DNA of 64,000 bases from contig CM059186.1 of assembly GCA_030323885.1 (NCBI GenBank), forward strand, positions 170,485,230-170,549,229. The letters run 5' to 3'. The notes beneath the pieces were generated by a model. The model was not told where the DNA came from. It worked only from the letters and a program-made list of their open reading frames with translations, and did not search any database. Positions 1 through 10,079 of the stretch are shown in pieces. Positions within the stretch are counted from its first letter, which is position 1. The number at the start of each line of letters is the position of its first letter. Origin of the DNA: Branchipolynoe longqiensis (taxonomy: Eukaryota; Annelida; Polychaeta; Phyllodocida; Polynoidae). The translations under genes were made by a program, and so were the position numbers.

Positions 1-181
1 TATATATATGTATATATGCATATATGTATGCACATGTATATATGTGTATATGTAAGTGTACTTATATACGTATCCATATGTACATATATGTGTATCTAAA
101 TATGTTTCTGCATATGTAGTTACGCATGTATATGTATGCATATTTATGCATATATGTATACATGTATGAATATATATATGA
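1..181. repeat. TA/TG-rich microsatellite
   Basis: Nearly pure alternating TA, TATG and CATA steps. Short open frames here encode only Tyr/Ile/Ser-rich peptides, as expected from the dinucleotide pattern. No gene is seen. Confidence 0.85.
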
Positions 182-265
182 AGAGCTCTTTTCCAAAACC
201 GATCCATAAAATGAGCTTGCAATGTCAATTCTAAGCTCATAGCTCATGCTTTGGAAAAGAGCTCT
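182..265. repeat. inverted repeat opening the GAGCTC array
   Basis: The 16-nt arm at 182-197 (AGAGCTCTTTTCCAAA) is the exact reverse complement of 250-265. The loop is about 50 nt and contains small AGCTCAT repeats. The right arm runs straight into the 30-bp tandem array, so the array and the hairpin may have a common origin. Confidence 0.8.
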
Positions 266-470
266 TTATATATGTGTATATATAAAGAGCTCTTTATATA
301 TGTGTATATATAAAAAGAGCTCTTTATATATGTGTATATATAAAAAGAGCTCTTTATATATGTGTATATATAAAAACAGCTCTTAATATATGTGTATATA
401 TAGGAAGAGCTCTTTATAATTATATATATGTATATATATGAAGAGCTCTTTATATATGTGTATATATATA
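254..470. repeat. 30-bp minisatellite with palindromic GAGCTC core
   Basis: The hexamer GAGCTC (CAGCTC once) recurs at 259, 287, 317, 347, 377, 407 and 443. Steps are 28, 30, 30, 30, 30 and 36 bp, separated by TATATATGTGTATATATA spacers. Seven units. The short frames across it are artefacts. Confidence 0.9.
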
Positions 471-540
471 GATATGTGTGTATGTATTTACCTATACACA
501 CATATTGATGTATATATAATACAAATATATATATGTATTG

Positions 541-1686
541 CAGCTACCATTATCTTTATATTTAAAATATAGATATTTTTCATAAGTATTACAAATAAAA
601 CAACTTCGTCATATTAGGCAATATTTGAATTCAAAATCCCAATAAATGCTTACGGTTGCACTTTTAACCATGTTGAATACTGGTGTGTCTCTTTTGTATC
701 TGTACTTCACTTAATATACTACATCACCATTCCAGCGGCGCGGTGTATTATATTGTGGGATGCGTCAAAGCAAAACGAACCCGCGAGAAGCACATGGCAC
801 ATGCTAATACACTGGGTGCAGTTATGAAATGTGCTAGTTTCAGCTCATCTCAGCTCTTGATTGAAACATAGAACACTAACTAACAAATATATATAATAAA
901 TTAAGATATTAACTTGTTATCCAGCATTGCATTTACATCAATATAATCAGCACATCTTATGCCATGTGCATTTAGATTTGAACAAATCTGGGCACTCAGA
1001 CTGGTGTTAGAGCCATAGCCAGTCAGTTTGACTTATTTTATTAATGTTTGTATTTATATCCTATGTTTAATGACATATATAGAACTAGAAAATGAGTACG
1101 GTTAATCGGATATTGGTTATATATTTCTCTTAAACAAGTGTATGTTGACACATTTGGGATTTTAATATTTAGAACAAGAATTAATAATGGTGATGTGGAT
1201 ATCACTGGCTGTTTTGTATGGAATTGTATGTTTCTTAGCTCAAAATGTTTAACTATGGCTAGTTTTGACTTAGATATATTCATCAGATCATTATATTGCA
1301 TGTGTGCATACTTGTTTATGCCAAATTGTTATGTATTTCTATTCATTTTGAATAAAATCGAAGTTTTTCCAGACCCGTATCGACAAACTCAATGGCCATT
1401 TGCATTTGCTTTGCTGCCAATGCCGTTTTTAGCGCATGCGCAGTCGGAACCGTGACCTCGTCTATACCACAGTACATGTCTGTTGTGTCTATTAACAACT
1501 CAGACTGACAGCTGGCTGCATTTGATAGTGCTTACATATTGGTCTCATTGCTATTGTTCTTACATCCTTATCTCTCTAACTGTTCCTGGGCACTAATCTA
1601 TTGTTCTTACATCCTTATCTCTCTAACTGTTCCTGGCACTAATCTTTTGTCGGGGATGCCTTCGGACCAGCATGTAAACAACCACA
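541..1686. other. unassigned AT-rich DNA
   Basis: No coding pattern, tRNA fold or known repeat was recognised. The only structure is a 47-bp unit present twice in tandem at 1551-1644 (CTATTGTTCTTACATCCTTA at the start of each copy). Confidence 0.5.
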
Positions 1687-2311
1687 ATAATGCTGCGTTC
1701 GTATGAACTGGTGTTTCCCACTTCACAACTGGTGAATTGTGTTCAATTGACTTCACAACCGGTGAACACCACCTGTGAACTGGAGATTTTTTAAGCAGCT
1801 CGTTATTCACCACTTGTGAAAAAATTATAGCGAATGGAGAAAAGTTGCATGGAAACTTGTAAGGTTCCATAATAAATTGACAAAAATATGTTTGTAATAA
1901 AACCATTTTCCATGATGTGTGGTCTTAAAACAAATCATACATGGTGTATAATATTGTAGTGGATGCTATATGCCAAAAACGTGCAGTTTACAGGTTATTT
2001 ATGCATGTATTGTGGTTTGCCTCTATTATCGCCCAGCCTGAAATGTTCAATTCTTTTAATCATAGACCGCAAAAACTTGCTCAAAATTAATTATTTACAT
2101 CATATTTGATTAAATCTCTGTATCTAAACTAAGATTCTGTATTAATATAATGGTTACACCATAGTAAAAAGGCTAAAAGCCTTCTGGAGTCCATATTGTC
2201 ATTGTTTACCACAAATTGTCAAATGAACGCTCTCAGTTTACATGGTCGTGTTCACCGGCAGTAAGTGGGAAGTTCACCATATTCACCAGGACGCTATGAA
2301 CGCAGCATTAT
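1687..2311. mobile_element. MITE-like element with ATAATGCTGCGTTC termini
   Basis: The left end at 1687 (ATAATGCTGCGTTCGTA) matches the reverse complement of the right end near 2311, and looser inverted similarity (CTGGTGAAT, CCCACTT, CCGGTGAACAC) continues inward. At 625 bp with no coding capacity, it fits a non-autonomous DNA transposon. No convincing target-site duplication was found, so the exact ends are approximate. Confidence 0.65.
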
Positions 2312-2364
2312 CCTAACAGAACTTTCCAGAGAGAGAGCTATATATAGATATATATATGTATGTA

Positions 2365-2610
2365 GAGTTCAAGTGCAAAAACCGACAAGCGCCATTTGGG
2401 CCACAAATGAACCCATCACGATCAGGTTTGAGCTGAAGCTGTCATCATTCTGATGATCAAAGCCATTTGTTTGCAGAAACCAGCACCTCCCTTACATAAT
2501 GTATTACCCGTTACGAAATTGATAGAATGTGGTGTGCTTTACAGGTAAAGTATATTTGACAGAAAACAACTATATGTAAAATCGATGTAGCAGTTTTTGC
2601 ACCTGAACTC
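2365..2610. mobile_element. 246-bp MITE with 18-bp terminal inverted repeats, inside a TA microsatellite
   Basis: The left end GAGTTCAAGTGCAAAAAC (2365-2382) and the reverse complement of 2593-2610 differ at one base. Both flanks are TATATATGTA microsatellite, so the element appears to have landed in a pre-existing TA tract. No ORF of note. Confidence 0.8.
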
Positions 2611-2706
2611 TTCATATATATATGTATATATCTCATATATGTACATAAATGTACATGTATATATGTATGTGTATATTTATGCATATATGTATACATATAT
2701 GTATAT
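2611..2706. repeat. TA/TG microsatellite
   Basis: Alternating TATATG and CATA steps flank the MITE on its right and resemble the tract on its left (2338-2364). Confidence 0.8.
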
Positions 2707-3474
2707 GTAATTTCACAAGCTAATGTTACGCTAGTTTATCACATTATCTTATAACAAATATCATAATATAATGCATGCATTGACAATGAACAACAAACTA
2801 TCGAATGCTGCTCTTCTTGGCATCGTATAATCAGTTGATGACGGCATCTGTAGAGCGAAAATAAAGAACCTTCTAGTATGTCTACACAGAAAACACTCAC
2901 ATGCTTTGAACATTGGTGAGTGGAAATAGCTTATGAAATAGGCAGCCCACGAGAATAGCAGCGTTCAACAGGCTTTCACGTGACCGCGCAAAGCTCAGCA
3001 GGGTAGAACACCAAGGCCTACAGGAAGTCAACCAGACTCCCCATTTCCGGTAGAGCCAGTGACGCATGCGTAGCGCACATCCGGTTGTCATCCGAAACTA
3101 ATTCAGTGGAAGGCCTCTGCAGTTTGATGTAGCTGCTTCCCTTTCAGTCACGTGATTGAAAGGGACTTTGCACACAGTATTGTTAGAAGTATCATGGATA
3201 TGTTCTTTTGTAGCAACTGAATGTCACTGGATTTCACCGGATGTCACTGGATGTCACATAGGCTGGTCGACTGGCGTTGCCCCCGAGAGGCTGTCGTGTA
3301 GTAGAATTATTATAGAAAGTTGTAAAACTAAAAGGCAAATTTTCCAGTCGGCTCATAAGAATTGCCGGATCTACACAGGTTTCTTTCAATTCAATTCAAG
3401 CAGAAATTAATGCACTTTGTTGAGTCCCATAAATTTTGTCATAAGAATTTAGAATCCTATCGATTGTGCTCAGT
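2707..3474. other. unassigned DNA with an E-box-centred palindrome
   Basis: No gene was recognised. At 3139-3164 lies a 26-nt near-perfect palindrome centred on CACGTG (arms CCCTTTCA and TGAAAGGG). At 3222-3260 a degenerate 10-bp unit (GGATGTCACT) repeats about four times. Confidence 0.5.
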
Positions 3475-4284
3475 GGGACCCATTTGCAATTTGGGCTATT
3501 TTCCATTCCAACCAGTGGTCCACAACTGGTTCATCTAAAGCCGTGTTCACACGGGCGAAATGTGAAGCGAATTAGACAAATCGAATCAGGTGAGTCAAAT
3601 TAGCGGCCCGTTCACATGGGCAGTACTTGGGGCCGGAAATCGATATCTGCGCATGAGCAAGTCGATACTAACCAGCGCCAGTTTGGGTTCGTCGACGTCG
3701 CCACGAGAGAGTGTGGGTTCGACCTAGATATGTAAGGACTGAATCGTATTGGTTTGGAATGGTCAAAACTTCTGCTGGGCAGTGAAACCCTAAAAATAAA
3801 TGATGAAAAAAATATCTGTGCACAGCTAGCGGTTTCATAGACCAAATTATAGTATATAGTTCGACGTGCTTAGTCCGCATCACGTAAGTCGGTTGTGTCC
3901 ACACGGCCAAAATAAACCGCATCACAGAAATCGACTCACGTAAACTACCTCGATAGGTGGTTTACAGTATCCGCATCACGCGAATCGATTCAGCCTTAAT
4001 CCGCCTCAGATGCCCGTTCACACGCGAAATGTAACCCAAACGATACAAGTCGCTTTCTACGAATCGATTTACATCGCCCGTGTGAACACGGCTAAAGTCT
4101 GTGTCTGTGGGAAAGTGCATATAAAAGACCCTTTGCTGGTTATCGGAAAGAGTAGCTAGACTATGTGGCAGCAGCAGGTTTCCTCCAAAGAAATATGTCA
4201 GAATGACCATATGGTTGATGTCCACTAGCCGATGATAACAATCAATGTGCTCTAGAGGCATCGTTAAATAAAACAAGCTTTTTT
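3475..4284 (+). mobile_element. mollusc-type SINE split by a MITE
   Basis: Segments 3475-3540 and 4092-4284 form one element. The first includes CCAACCAGTGGTCCACAACT. The second includes GTGCATATAAAAGACCC, CTCTAGAGG and the 3' end GTTAAATAAAACAAG followed by a T run. A minus-strand copy lies at 21795-22050 and a 3'-end scrap at 22300-22335. I recognise the sequence from mollusc repeats, and that identification is from memory. Confidence 0.75.
3541..4091. mobile_element. MITE with CCGTGTTCACACGGG ends, nested in the SINE
   Basis: The terminal inverted repeat CCGTGTTCACACGGGCGA (3541-3558) matches the end at 4074-4091. A perfect 6-bp duplication, CTAAAG, flanks it (3535-3540 and 4092-4097). 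Sub-terminal copies of GTTCACACGGGCGAAATGT recur inside. The length of 551 bp and lack of coding fit a non-autonomous DNA transposon. The superfamily is uncertain. Confidence 0.85.
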
Positions 4285-4290
4285 TATATT

Positions 4291-4867
4291 AGACTTTAGA
4301 ATTTATGTTTCGTTTGGGTACTTTTCCCCCCCGCATTGAGTCATGCTTTTCATTTTGCACTGTCCAATGGCTACACAATCATAGTGCGGGCACAACAATG
4401 ATATATATATATATATATACATGTGTATATATAAATGTGTCCTGTGTTCTGTGAGTTCTTGAATGGCGTGGGTGGGTGTGAGCGAAGTATCATCAGTCAG
4501 TCGAGGTCGGGATAGATGGATGTTTATTCTTGGTCTCCAGTGAAGTTAGAGCTACAGGCTTCATCCTACATGTTATGTTTCTGTTTCAGCTTTCTGTTTT
4601 TTAACAACGACGAATCTTTAGTTTGCCGCTCTGGAATGCACGTGCGTTTGCTACGTCCGTGTGCAGTGCCACAGTACGAGCACCATGCATGTCCATAGAG
4701 TTGTGGATCCTATCACTACATCACCTGTCACTGTCAGTGTCAGTCACACCCAAACTATCAGCATCACACCCCATGACCCCATGACCCCATGACCCCATCG
4801 AGCGGCATTTTCACACACATCAATATTGAACTAACCAATCCTGGATGTTGTACAACAAAATGAACAT
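4291..4867. other. unassigned DNA downstream of the LU gene
   Basis: Contains a short TA microsatellite (4400-4436) and a CCATGACC repeat (4770-4798). No coding evidence. It covers the likely 3' end of the minus-strand LU transcript. Confidence 0.4.
4523..4528 (-). promoter_or_regulatory. candidate poly(A) signal of the LU gene
   Basis: AATAAA on the minus strand, about 710 nt beyond the LU stop codon. It would give a 3'UTR that includes the duplicated triplet tracts at 4868-5150. It is chosen by position only, and other signals are possible. Confidence 0.35.
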
Positions 4868-5150
4868 CACACAATCAGAACCCTTCCTCTTCTCAGCTGC
4901 TGCTGTCGTTGTCGTTGTTGTTGGTGGTGTTGTTGTTGTTGTTTTACTAACAATCCTTCCACCATATTAGCTCTGATTTGCTAGTACAACACTGGGCGCT
5001 GTAGAACAAACTGACATCTTTCACAATCAGAATCCTTCCTATTCACAGCTGCTGTTGTCGTCGTTGTTGTTGTTGTTGTTGCTGTTGATGTTGCTGTTGT
5101 TGTTGCTGTTGTTGTCTTACTAACAATCCACCCACCACATTAGCTCTGTG
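4868..5150. repeat. tandem duplication carrying GTT/GTC triplet tracts
   Basis: Two copies of a roughly 150-bp unit (from CACAATCAGAA to CATTAGCTCTG), each with an expanded run of GTT, GTC and GCT triplets at 4905-4943 and 5050-5115. It lies just beyond the stop codon of the LU gene and is probably in its 3'UTR. Confidence 0.8.
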
Positions 5151-5239
5151 ACTCCTTCGCGTGTTGATTTTCTAGTACAACCTCCAACCCGCCCCCACCA
5201 CTCGCTCTGTGACCCGTGACCCCGTGACCCGTGACCCTG

Positions 5240-5496
5240 TCAATGCAGGGCGAGTGACCTACATCGGGCACTTCCGGTGATGCGCAGCAGCAGCCAGGTG
5301 ACGCCGAGGCCCAGCCCGACTGAGCCGAGAGTGCGTGAGACCCCGGGGCGCCCCCTGGTGGCCGAGTTGCAGGCGTCCTCATGACACGTGGTCAGACAGC
5401 CTCGGTACAACTTCTCCTCGAACTCGAACGTCCCGCACTGGTGCCCCATGTTCTCCAACGAGCACGTCCGCACCATGATCGTGTGGCCGTTTGACA
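5240..5496 (-). CDS. LU (Ly6/uPAR) protein, coding exon 3: fingers 2-3 and C-terminus
   Basis: This is the last coding exon. It follows an intron ending CTGCTCCCTTCCAG at 5497 and stops with TGA at 5242-5240. It encodes residues 78-162. Cysteines C89, C98, C111, C115 and C120 include the closing CHEDACN motif, which matches the LU signature CxxxxCN. After that come a hydrophobic stretch (SVGLGLGVTWLLL) and a basic 14-residue tail. LU proteins of the quiver/sleepless type are usually secreted to the cell surface and GPI-anchored, where they modulate ion channels or receptors. Here the charged tail after the hydrophobic stretch is unusual for a GPI signal. The open frame continues upstream of the splice site, but that part is minisatellite translation and not protein. 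The phase-1 join to exon 2 completes codon 78 (C|TG). Confidence 0.85.
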
Positions 5497-5501
5497 CTGG
5501 A

Positions 5502-6735
5502 AGGGAGCAGACGACATGTGTTAGGGAGCAGACGAACATATGTTAGGGAGCAGACATGTGTTAGGGAGCAGATGACATGTGTTAGGGGAGCAGACGAGCA
5601 TGTGTTAGGGAGCAGACAACCTGTGTTAGGGAGCAGACAACCTGTGTTAGGGAGCAGTCATATGTTAGGGAGCAGATGACATATGTTAGGGGAGCAGACG
5701 AGCATGTGTTAGGGAGCAGACAACATATGTTAGGGAGCAGTCATATGTTAGGGAGCAGATGACATATGTTAGGGGAGCAGACGAGCATGTGTTAGGGAGC
5801 AGACAACATGTGTTAGGGAGCAGACAAACATAGGCCTATGTTAGGGAGCAGACATGTGTTAGGGAGCAGATGACATGTGTTAGGGGAGCAGAGGAGCATG
5901 TGTTAGGGAGCAGATGACATGTGTTAGGGAACAGACAACATGTGTTAGGGAGCAGACGACATGTGTTAGGGAGCAAACGACATGTGTTAGGGAGCAGACA
6001 ACATGTGTTAGGGAGCAGACGACATGTGTTAGGGAGCAAACAACATGTGTTAGGGAACAGACAACATGTGTTAGGGGAGCAGACAACATGTGTTAGGGAG
6101 CAGACGACATGTGTTAGGGAGCAGACAACATGTGTTAGGGACCAGACAAACATAGGCCTATGTTAGGGAGCAGACATGTGTTAGGGAGCAGATGACATGT
6201 GTTAGGGGAGGAGAGAAGCATGTGTTAGGGAGCAGATGACATGTGTTAGGGAACAGACAACATGTGTTAGGGAGCAGACGACATGTGTTAGGGAGCAAAC
6301 AACATGTGTTAGGGAGCAGACAACATGTGTTAGGGAGCAGATGACATGTGTTAGGGAGCAACAACATGTGTAGGAACGACACATGTGTTAGGGAGCAGAC
6401 AACATGTGTTAGGGAGCAGACGACATGTGTTAGGGAGCAGACAACATGTGTTAGGGGCAGAACAGTGTAGGGGCAGATGACATGTGTTAGGGAGCAACAC
6501 ATGTGTAGGAACAGACACTTGTAGGGAGCAGACAACATGTGTTAGGGAGCAGACGACATGTGTTAGGGAGCAGACAACATGTGTTAGGGAGCAGACAACA
6601 TGTGTGAGGGAGCAGATGACATGTGTTAGGGAGCAGATGACATGTGTTAGGGAGCAGACAACATGTGTTAGTGGAGCAGACAACATGTGTTAGTGGAGCA
6701 TATCACATGTGTTAGCGGAGCAGACGACATGCGCC
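5502..6735. repeat. minisatellite (GTTAGGGAGCAGACGACATGT)n next to the exon-3 splice acceptor
   Basis: About 50-60 imperfect units, mostly 21 bp with some of 15-22 bp and a few AGGGG or TAGGCCTATG variants. The first unit merges with the acceptor of LU exon 3 (GGAAGGGAGCAG). On the gene's sense strand every unit reads CTGCTCCCTAACACATGT, which is pyrimidine-rich and carries a CTAAC branch-site-like motif. The TTAGGG inside each unit resembles telomere repeat by chance only. Long open frames on both strands here are artefacts. Confidence 0.95.
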
Positions 6736-7195
6736 AGGTAGGGTTACTGTGTGGGTATTTTACACTGGCAGGGAGCAGACGAATATTTGTTATGACAGTA
6801 ATACCGACGGTGGATGTTTCTCGGATTTAAAACTCCAACAAATAAGGGGAAATCACTTTGAATCAGACATAGTTGTGCAAAATGGGACGCAAACACGAAA
6901 AACTAAATCGTTTTTCTGCGATGACACTTAAAACTGGATTGACGTGCATCAGCGTAAAGTGACACATCATGCTATGTGAAGAACGCCGTCCCTCCTTTTC
7001 ACCTGGAGGAATGGAGGTTTCTGACTTCTCATGGAATATCCCTCTGCCATCCCCCCTCACCTCCACCTCCACCCTCCGCCAACCCTCCCTCACCTCGGCC
7101 TCCACCCTCTGCCAACCCTCCCTCACCTCCACCTCCACCCTCCTCCTCCTACATCCACCTCCTCCGTCTACCCTCCCCCCATCCACTTCACTTCC
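6736..7195. other. intron remainder with a C-rich minisatellite
   Basis: 6736-7040 holds nothing recognisable. 7046-7190 is a CT-rich tract with a roughly 30-bp unit (CTCACCTCCACCTCCACCCT). Frames across it are Pro/Ser/Thr-rich low complexity. Confidence 0.6.
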
Positions 7196-7199
7196 TTAA

Positions 7200-7448
7200 A
7201 GTTGCATAGTCCGATGGTTTTGACTTTCTGTCATTTTTTGAGTTAAATATATTAAATTGATTGTTATAGCCTCCCTTACTTTAGTTTGAAGTAACTTTTT
7301 ACTAAAAATGTCTAACTTTTGAGATATTTGAAGTGCAACCATCGACAAATAATTTTGGCAAGCATGCCAAAACTCTGATATCATAGGCTTCTGCAGTAAC
7401 ACTAACAGGTTCTATTAAATTGGCTCCGTATTCCCTTCTATCTGGTGA
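7200..7448 (+). mobile_element. TTAA-MITE copy 1, 5' part
   Basis: Starts at TTAA (7196-7199) with AGTTGCATAGTCCGATGG and follows the family sequence to TCTGGTGACAA, where a LINE interrupts it. The rest of the element resumes near 9739. Confidence 0.9.
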
Positions 7449-8622
7449 CAACTGCTTCAGAAAAGAAAGGTCGACGACTAAGGCACTTGCCTCATTAATG
7501 GATGAATTGTTGACTAGCACAGACAGAGGTGAGCTTACAATAGCTGTTTTTCTTGATTTCAAGAAAGCTTTTGATACAATTGACCACAAAATCCTGCTAT
7601 GTAAGATCAAAAGAGCTGGACTGGGAAAAAGATCATGTAGGTTCATATCCAACTACTTAAACAATAGACAACAAGTCACAAAAATCAATAATACAGAATC
7701 CTCCACGAGAACTGTCAGAACAGGAGTGCCCCAAGGTTCCACTTTGGGACCACTCCTCTTTCTGATATTTATTAATGACTTACCATTGCTGTCTACCAGT
7801 GCTAATTTCACACTTTTTGCGGATGATGCTGTCCTCACAGTGCACAATAAAAACATTATTCTGGCAGCTACTATGGTAAACAAGGTGTTAAAAAAGGTCA
7901 ATATTTGGTGTGCTGATAACAGACTTACCTTAAACACACAAAAATCAGAATATGTGATATTTGGAACAAAATCTAGAAAATCGCACGCGCAAAATATAGA
8001 GCTATGTATAGGCAATGCAGTGCTAAGAGAAGTGAACTCGTACAAATACTTAGGAACCACACTTGACTCTACACTGAATGCGAACCAGCAACTATCGAGG
8101 CTGAACCAAATTCTAGGTATGAGAATGACAACCTTTAGAAAAATAAGATGCTACATGAGTGAGAACACAGCGCTAAAACTGTATAAGGCAACTATACTGC
8201 CAATAATAGATTATAATGATCTAATCTATGGCCTTTTAACAAAACAACAAGAAAATAAATTACAGAGAACTCAAAACCGAGCTCTTAGAAACAGTATATA
8301 GGGGCAAAGTGAATGAGATGCACACTAGATCTAATATCACATACCTGAGCCAAAGGAGAGATGCACATCTGCTATCTCTTATGTTTATCAGAGCCAAGAT
8401 GAAAACTACATAGACCATACTACCAGAGTTACCAGGCAGGGGGATGCTACACTCCTCAAAGTTCCTAAACCACTCACAAATAGACTGACAAGAGCCCCTA
8501 TCTACAAAGGCAGCAAATTATGGAATGAACTCCCAGTCAGAATTAGACATGCACAAACACAACTAGAATTCAAGAACCTGGTAAGAATTCACCAAGCCAA
8601 TCAGGCCCTTCTACAGGCCTAG
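7449..8622 (+). pseudogene. LINE reverse transcriptase, 5'-truncated and frameshifted
   Basis: The frame open to 8301 reads CFRKERSTTKALASL, then FLDFKKAFDTIDHKIL (RT motif A), GVPQGSTLGPLLFLIFINDL (motif B region) and FTLFADDAVL (catalytic FADD, motif C). The family then expects a C-terminal domain, and it is there in other frames: YRGKVNEMHTRSNITYLSQR after a frameshift near 8290, and RLTRAPIYKGSKLWNELPVR after a second one near 8405, ending at TAG 8620-8622. The N-terminal endonuclease is missing, as in a 5'-truncated insertion. An apparent start codon at 7420 lies in the MITE and is not the element's own. Inactive. Confidence 0.9.
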
Positions 8623-9738
8623 TGATGAGGTCGCCATATTTAATTAACTATCTATTATAAGCACCTATGGCCACCCTACCCCCTCCCACCACCCCACGCG
8701 CTCCTTTGCCTGCTGCCAACAAACCAAGTTATCCACCGTACAAATTATTTGCCCAGCAAATTCGGAAAGGTGTGTCAGTCTGGTAGTGTTGCTATAGACC
8801 GGGGACCCTATGGTACTGGGACGGCTCACTCCCTATCTCTCCCATGTGATGTAAATTTTGTGGTGCCACCTTGTGGTGGGTTTGATCGACCCAGCTGCTG
8901 GTTGGTGTTTCACATGTAAACACATACGGTTATATCATGCATGAGGCGGGTAAGCGTGAATGCACATCAATATCGGATTGCTATGAACAGGCACACATCA
9001 TCATCGTCCTCTTCGCCATCGCCACACAGCTTTCACATTCATGTATACATTTGTGCATATAGTATGGCATCTGTTTAGCCGGGGGAACAGCCAGCACACC
9101 AAGTGGTGGGTTTGATTATTTTGATTACACAGTACAGGCTGAGTGAGCTGTCTTGGTATTATAGGGTCTTTGTACAAACATAGACACTAATAAAGTCTGT
9201 ACTAGACTACTAAATGACTGAAACATACAATCCTCCAAGCATTGTTTATCCCATCATTACTAACAACCTACTTATTCAAACTACTTCATGTAGTCAAAAA
9301 ACACACCTGAGGTATTAACTTTTAAACATAACCCTATAAGCTAGCCACACTCTATCTAACAGAATAAACAAACCATTCTACTAACACTCACTCCATCTCA
9401 AAATGTTAACTCCAACAACATGATAGTCTTGCAGTTCACAACATAGTAGGCATACAAACCTATGAAGGAAAACTATGCACCTAACCACTCCGTAATGTAA
9501 AGGTCTAATCAATACACATGTAGGTATCAAGTGTGTAGGGATACAACATATAACTGCTATTTTTGTATGTGAATTGTCAAACTATACCGTATGTAAGTCT
9601 TTGAATGTTTGATATTGTTATTTCAGCTGGTTTGGGCTAGCTGCATATATTGTAAATAACTGTATTGTCACATGGCTGGAAGACCAGTGCCACGGCGCTG
9701 ACAAAAGACTTTATTCAATGAATAAACTATATTTACAA
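7449..9738 (+). mobile_element. 5'-truncated LINE inserted in a MITE
   Basis: Starts abruptly within the reverse-transcriptase domain and ends after AATAAACTATATTTA. The 3'UTR (8623-9735) includes TGGCTGGAAGACCAGTGCCA and CTGACAAAAGACTTTAT. The same 3' end occurs alone at 19222-19316, which fixes the terminus. The element cuts MITE copy 1 in two. It is probably a CR1/L2/Jockey-type LINE by its RT motifs; the clade was not tested. Confidence 0.85.
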
Positions 9739-9820
9739 CAACAAAAATATGTGCACCAGTATCTAAGTTGGATATGTAGAATCAAATCCGAATGTTGATG
9801 CTTCATCGGACTATGCGGCT
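9739..9820 (+). mobile_element. TTAA-MITE copy 1, 3' part
   Basis: Resumes with GTGCACCAGTATCTAAGTTG and ends CATCGGACTATGCGGCT followed by TTAA (9821-9824). Together with 7200-7448 it rebuilds one MITE of about 340 bp. Confidence 0.9.
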
Positions 9821-9890
9821 TTAAGGCGTAGCGAATACTCCGATAAGGAATGCATGCGGAAGTAGAGGTCACGTGATCGGAAGTACTCAC

Positions 9891-10061
9891 GTTGCGCGCC
9901 GCTCATCTTGATGCAGAAGGTGGCGAGGAAGAGGCCGACCCGTCCCGGCATGCCCTGCTTGCACTCCGGGTCGTAGTGAGACAGCGCCGGGTGGAAGGGG
10001 TCCTCGCACCCCGGGTCCGACTGGTTGAACGACTGACACGTGAAACACCCGACGGACGAGG
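9891..10061 (-). CDS. LU (Ly6/uPAR) protein, coding exon 2: finger 1 and part of finger 2
   Basis: This 171-bp exon is bounded on its own strand by CCTGCGTGTTGCAG before 10061 and GTGAGT after 9891. It encodes residues 21-78 (codon 21 and codon 78 are shared with the neighbouring exons). It contains CFTCQSFNQSDPGCEDPF, the N-terminal LU pattern CxxC...C followed by the DPF motif of quiver/sleepless relatives. Cysteines are C26, C29, C39, C54 and C70. Both ends are phase 1, so it joins exons 1 and 3 without a frame change. It is GC-rich against AT-rich neighbours. The plus-strand open frame over the same bases is its shadow. Confidence 0.85.
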
Positions 10062-10079
10062 CTGCAACACGCAGGGGGA

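Noticed and set aside
254..470. CRISPR-like regular array
   Set aside because: Spacers are TA microsatellite and not unique, and the context is eukaryotic.
5836..6693. Frames encoding repeated CVREQTT or SLTHVVC
   Set aside because: Translation of the 21-bp intronic minisatellite on either strand.
5502..6735. Telomere-like TTAGGG repeats
   Set aside because: TTAGGG occurs once per 21-bp unit and never in tandem; it is part of a minisatellite.
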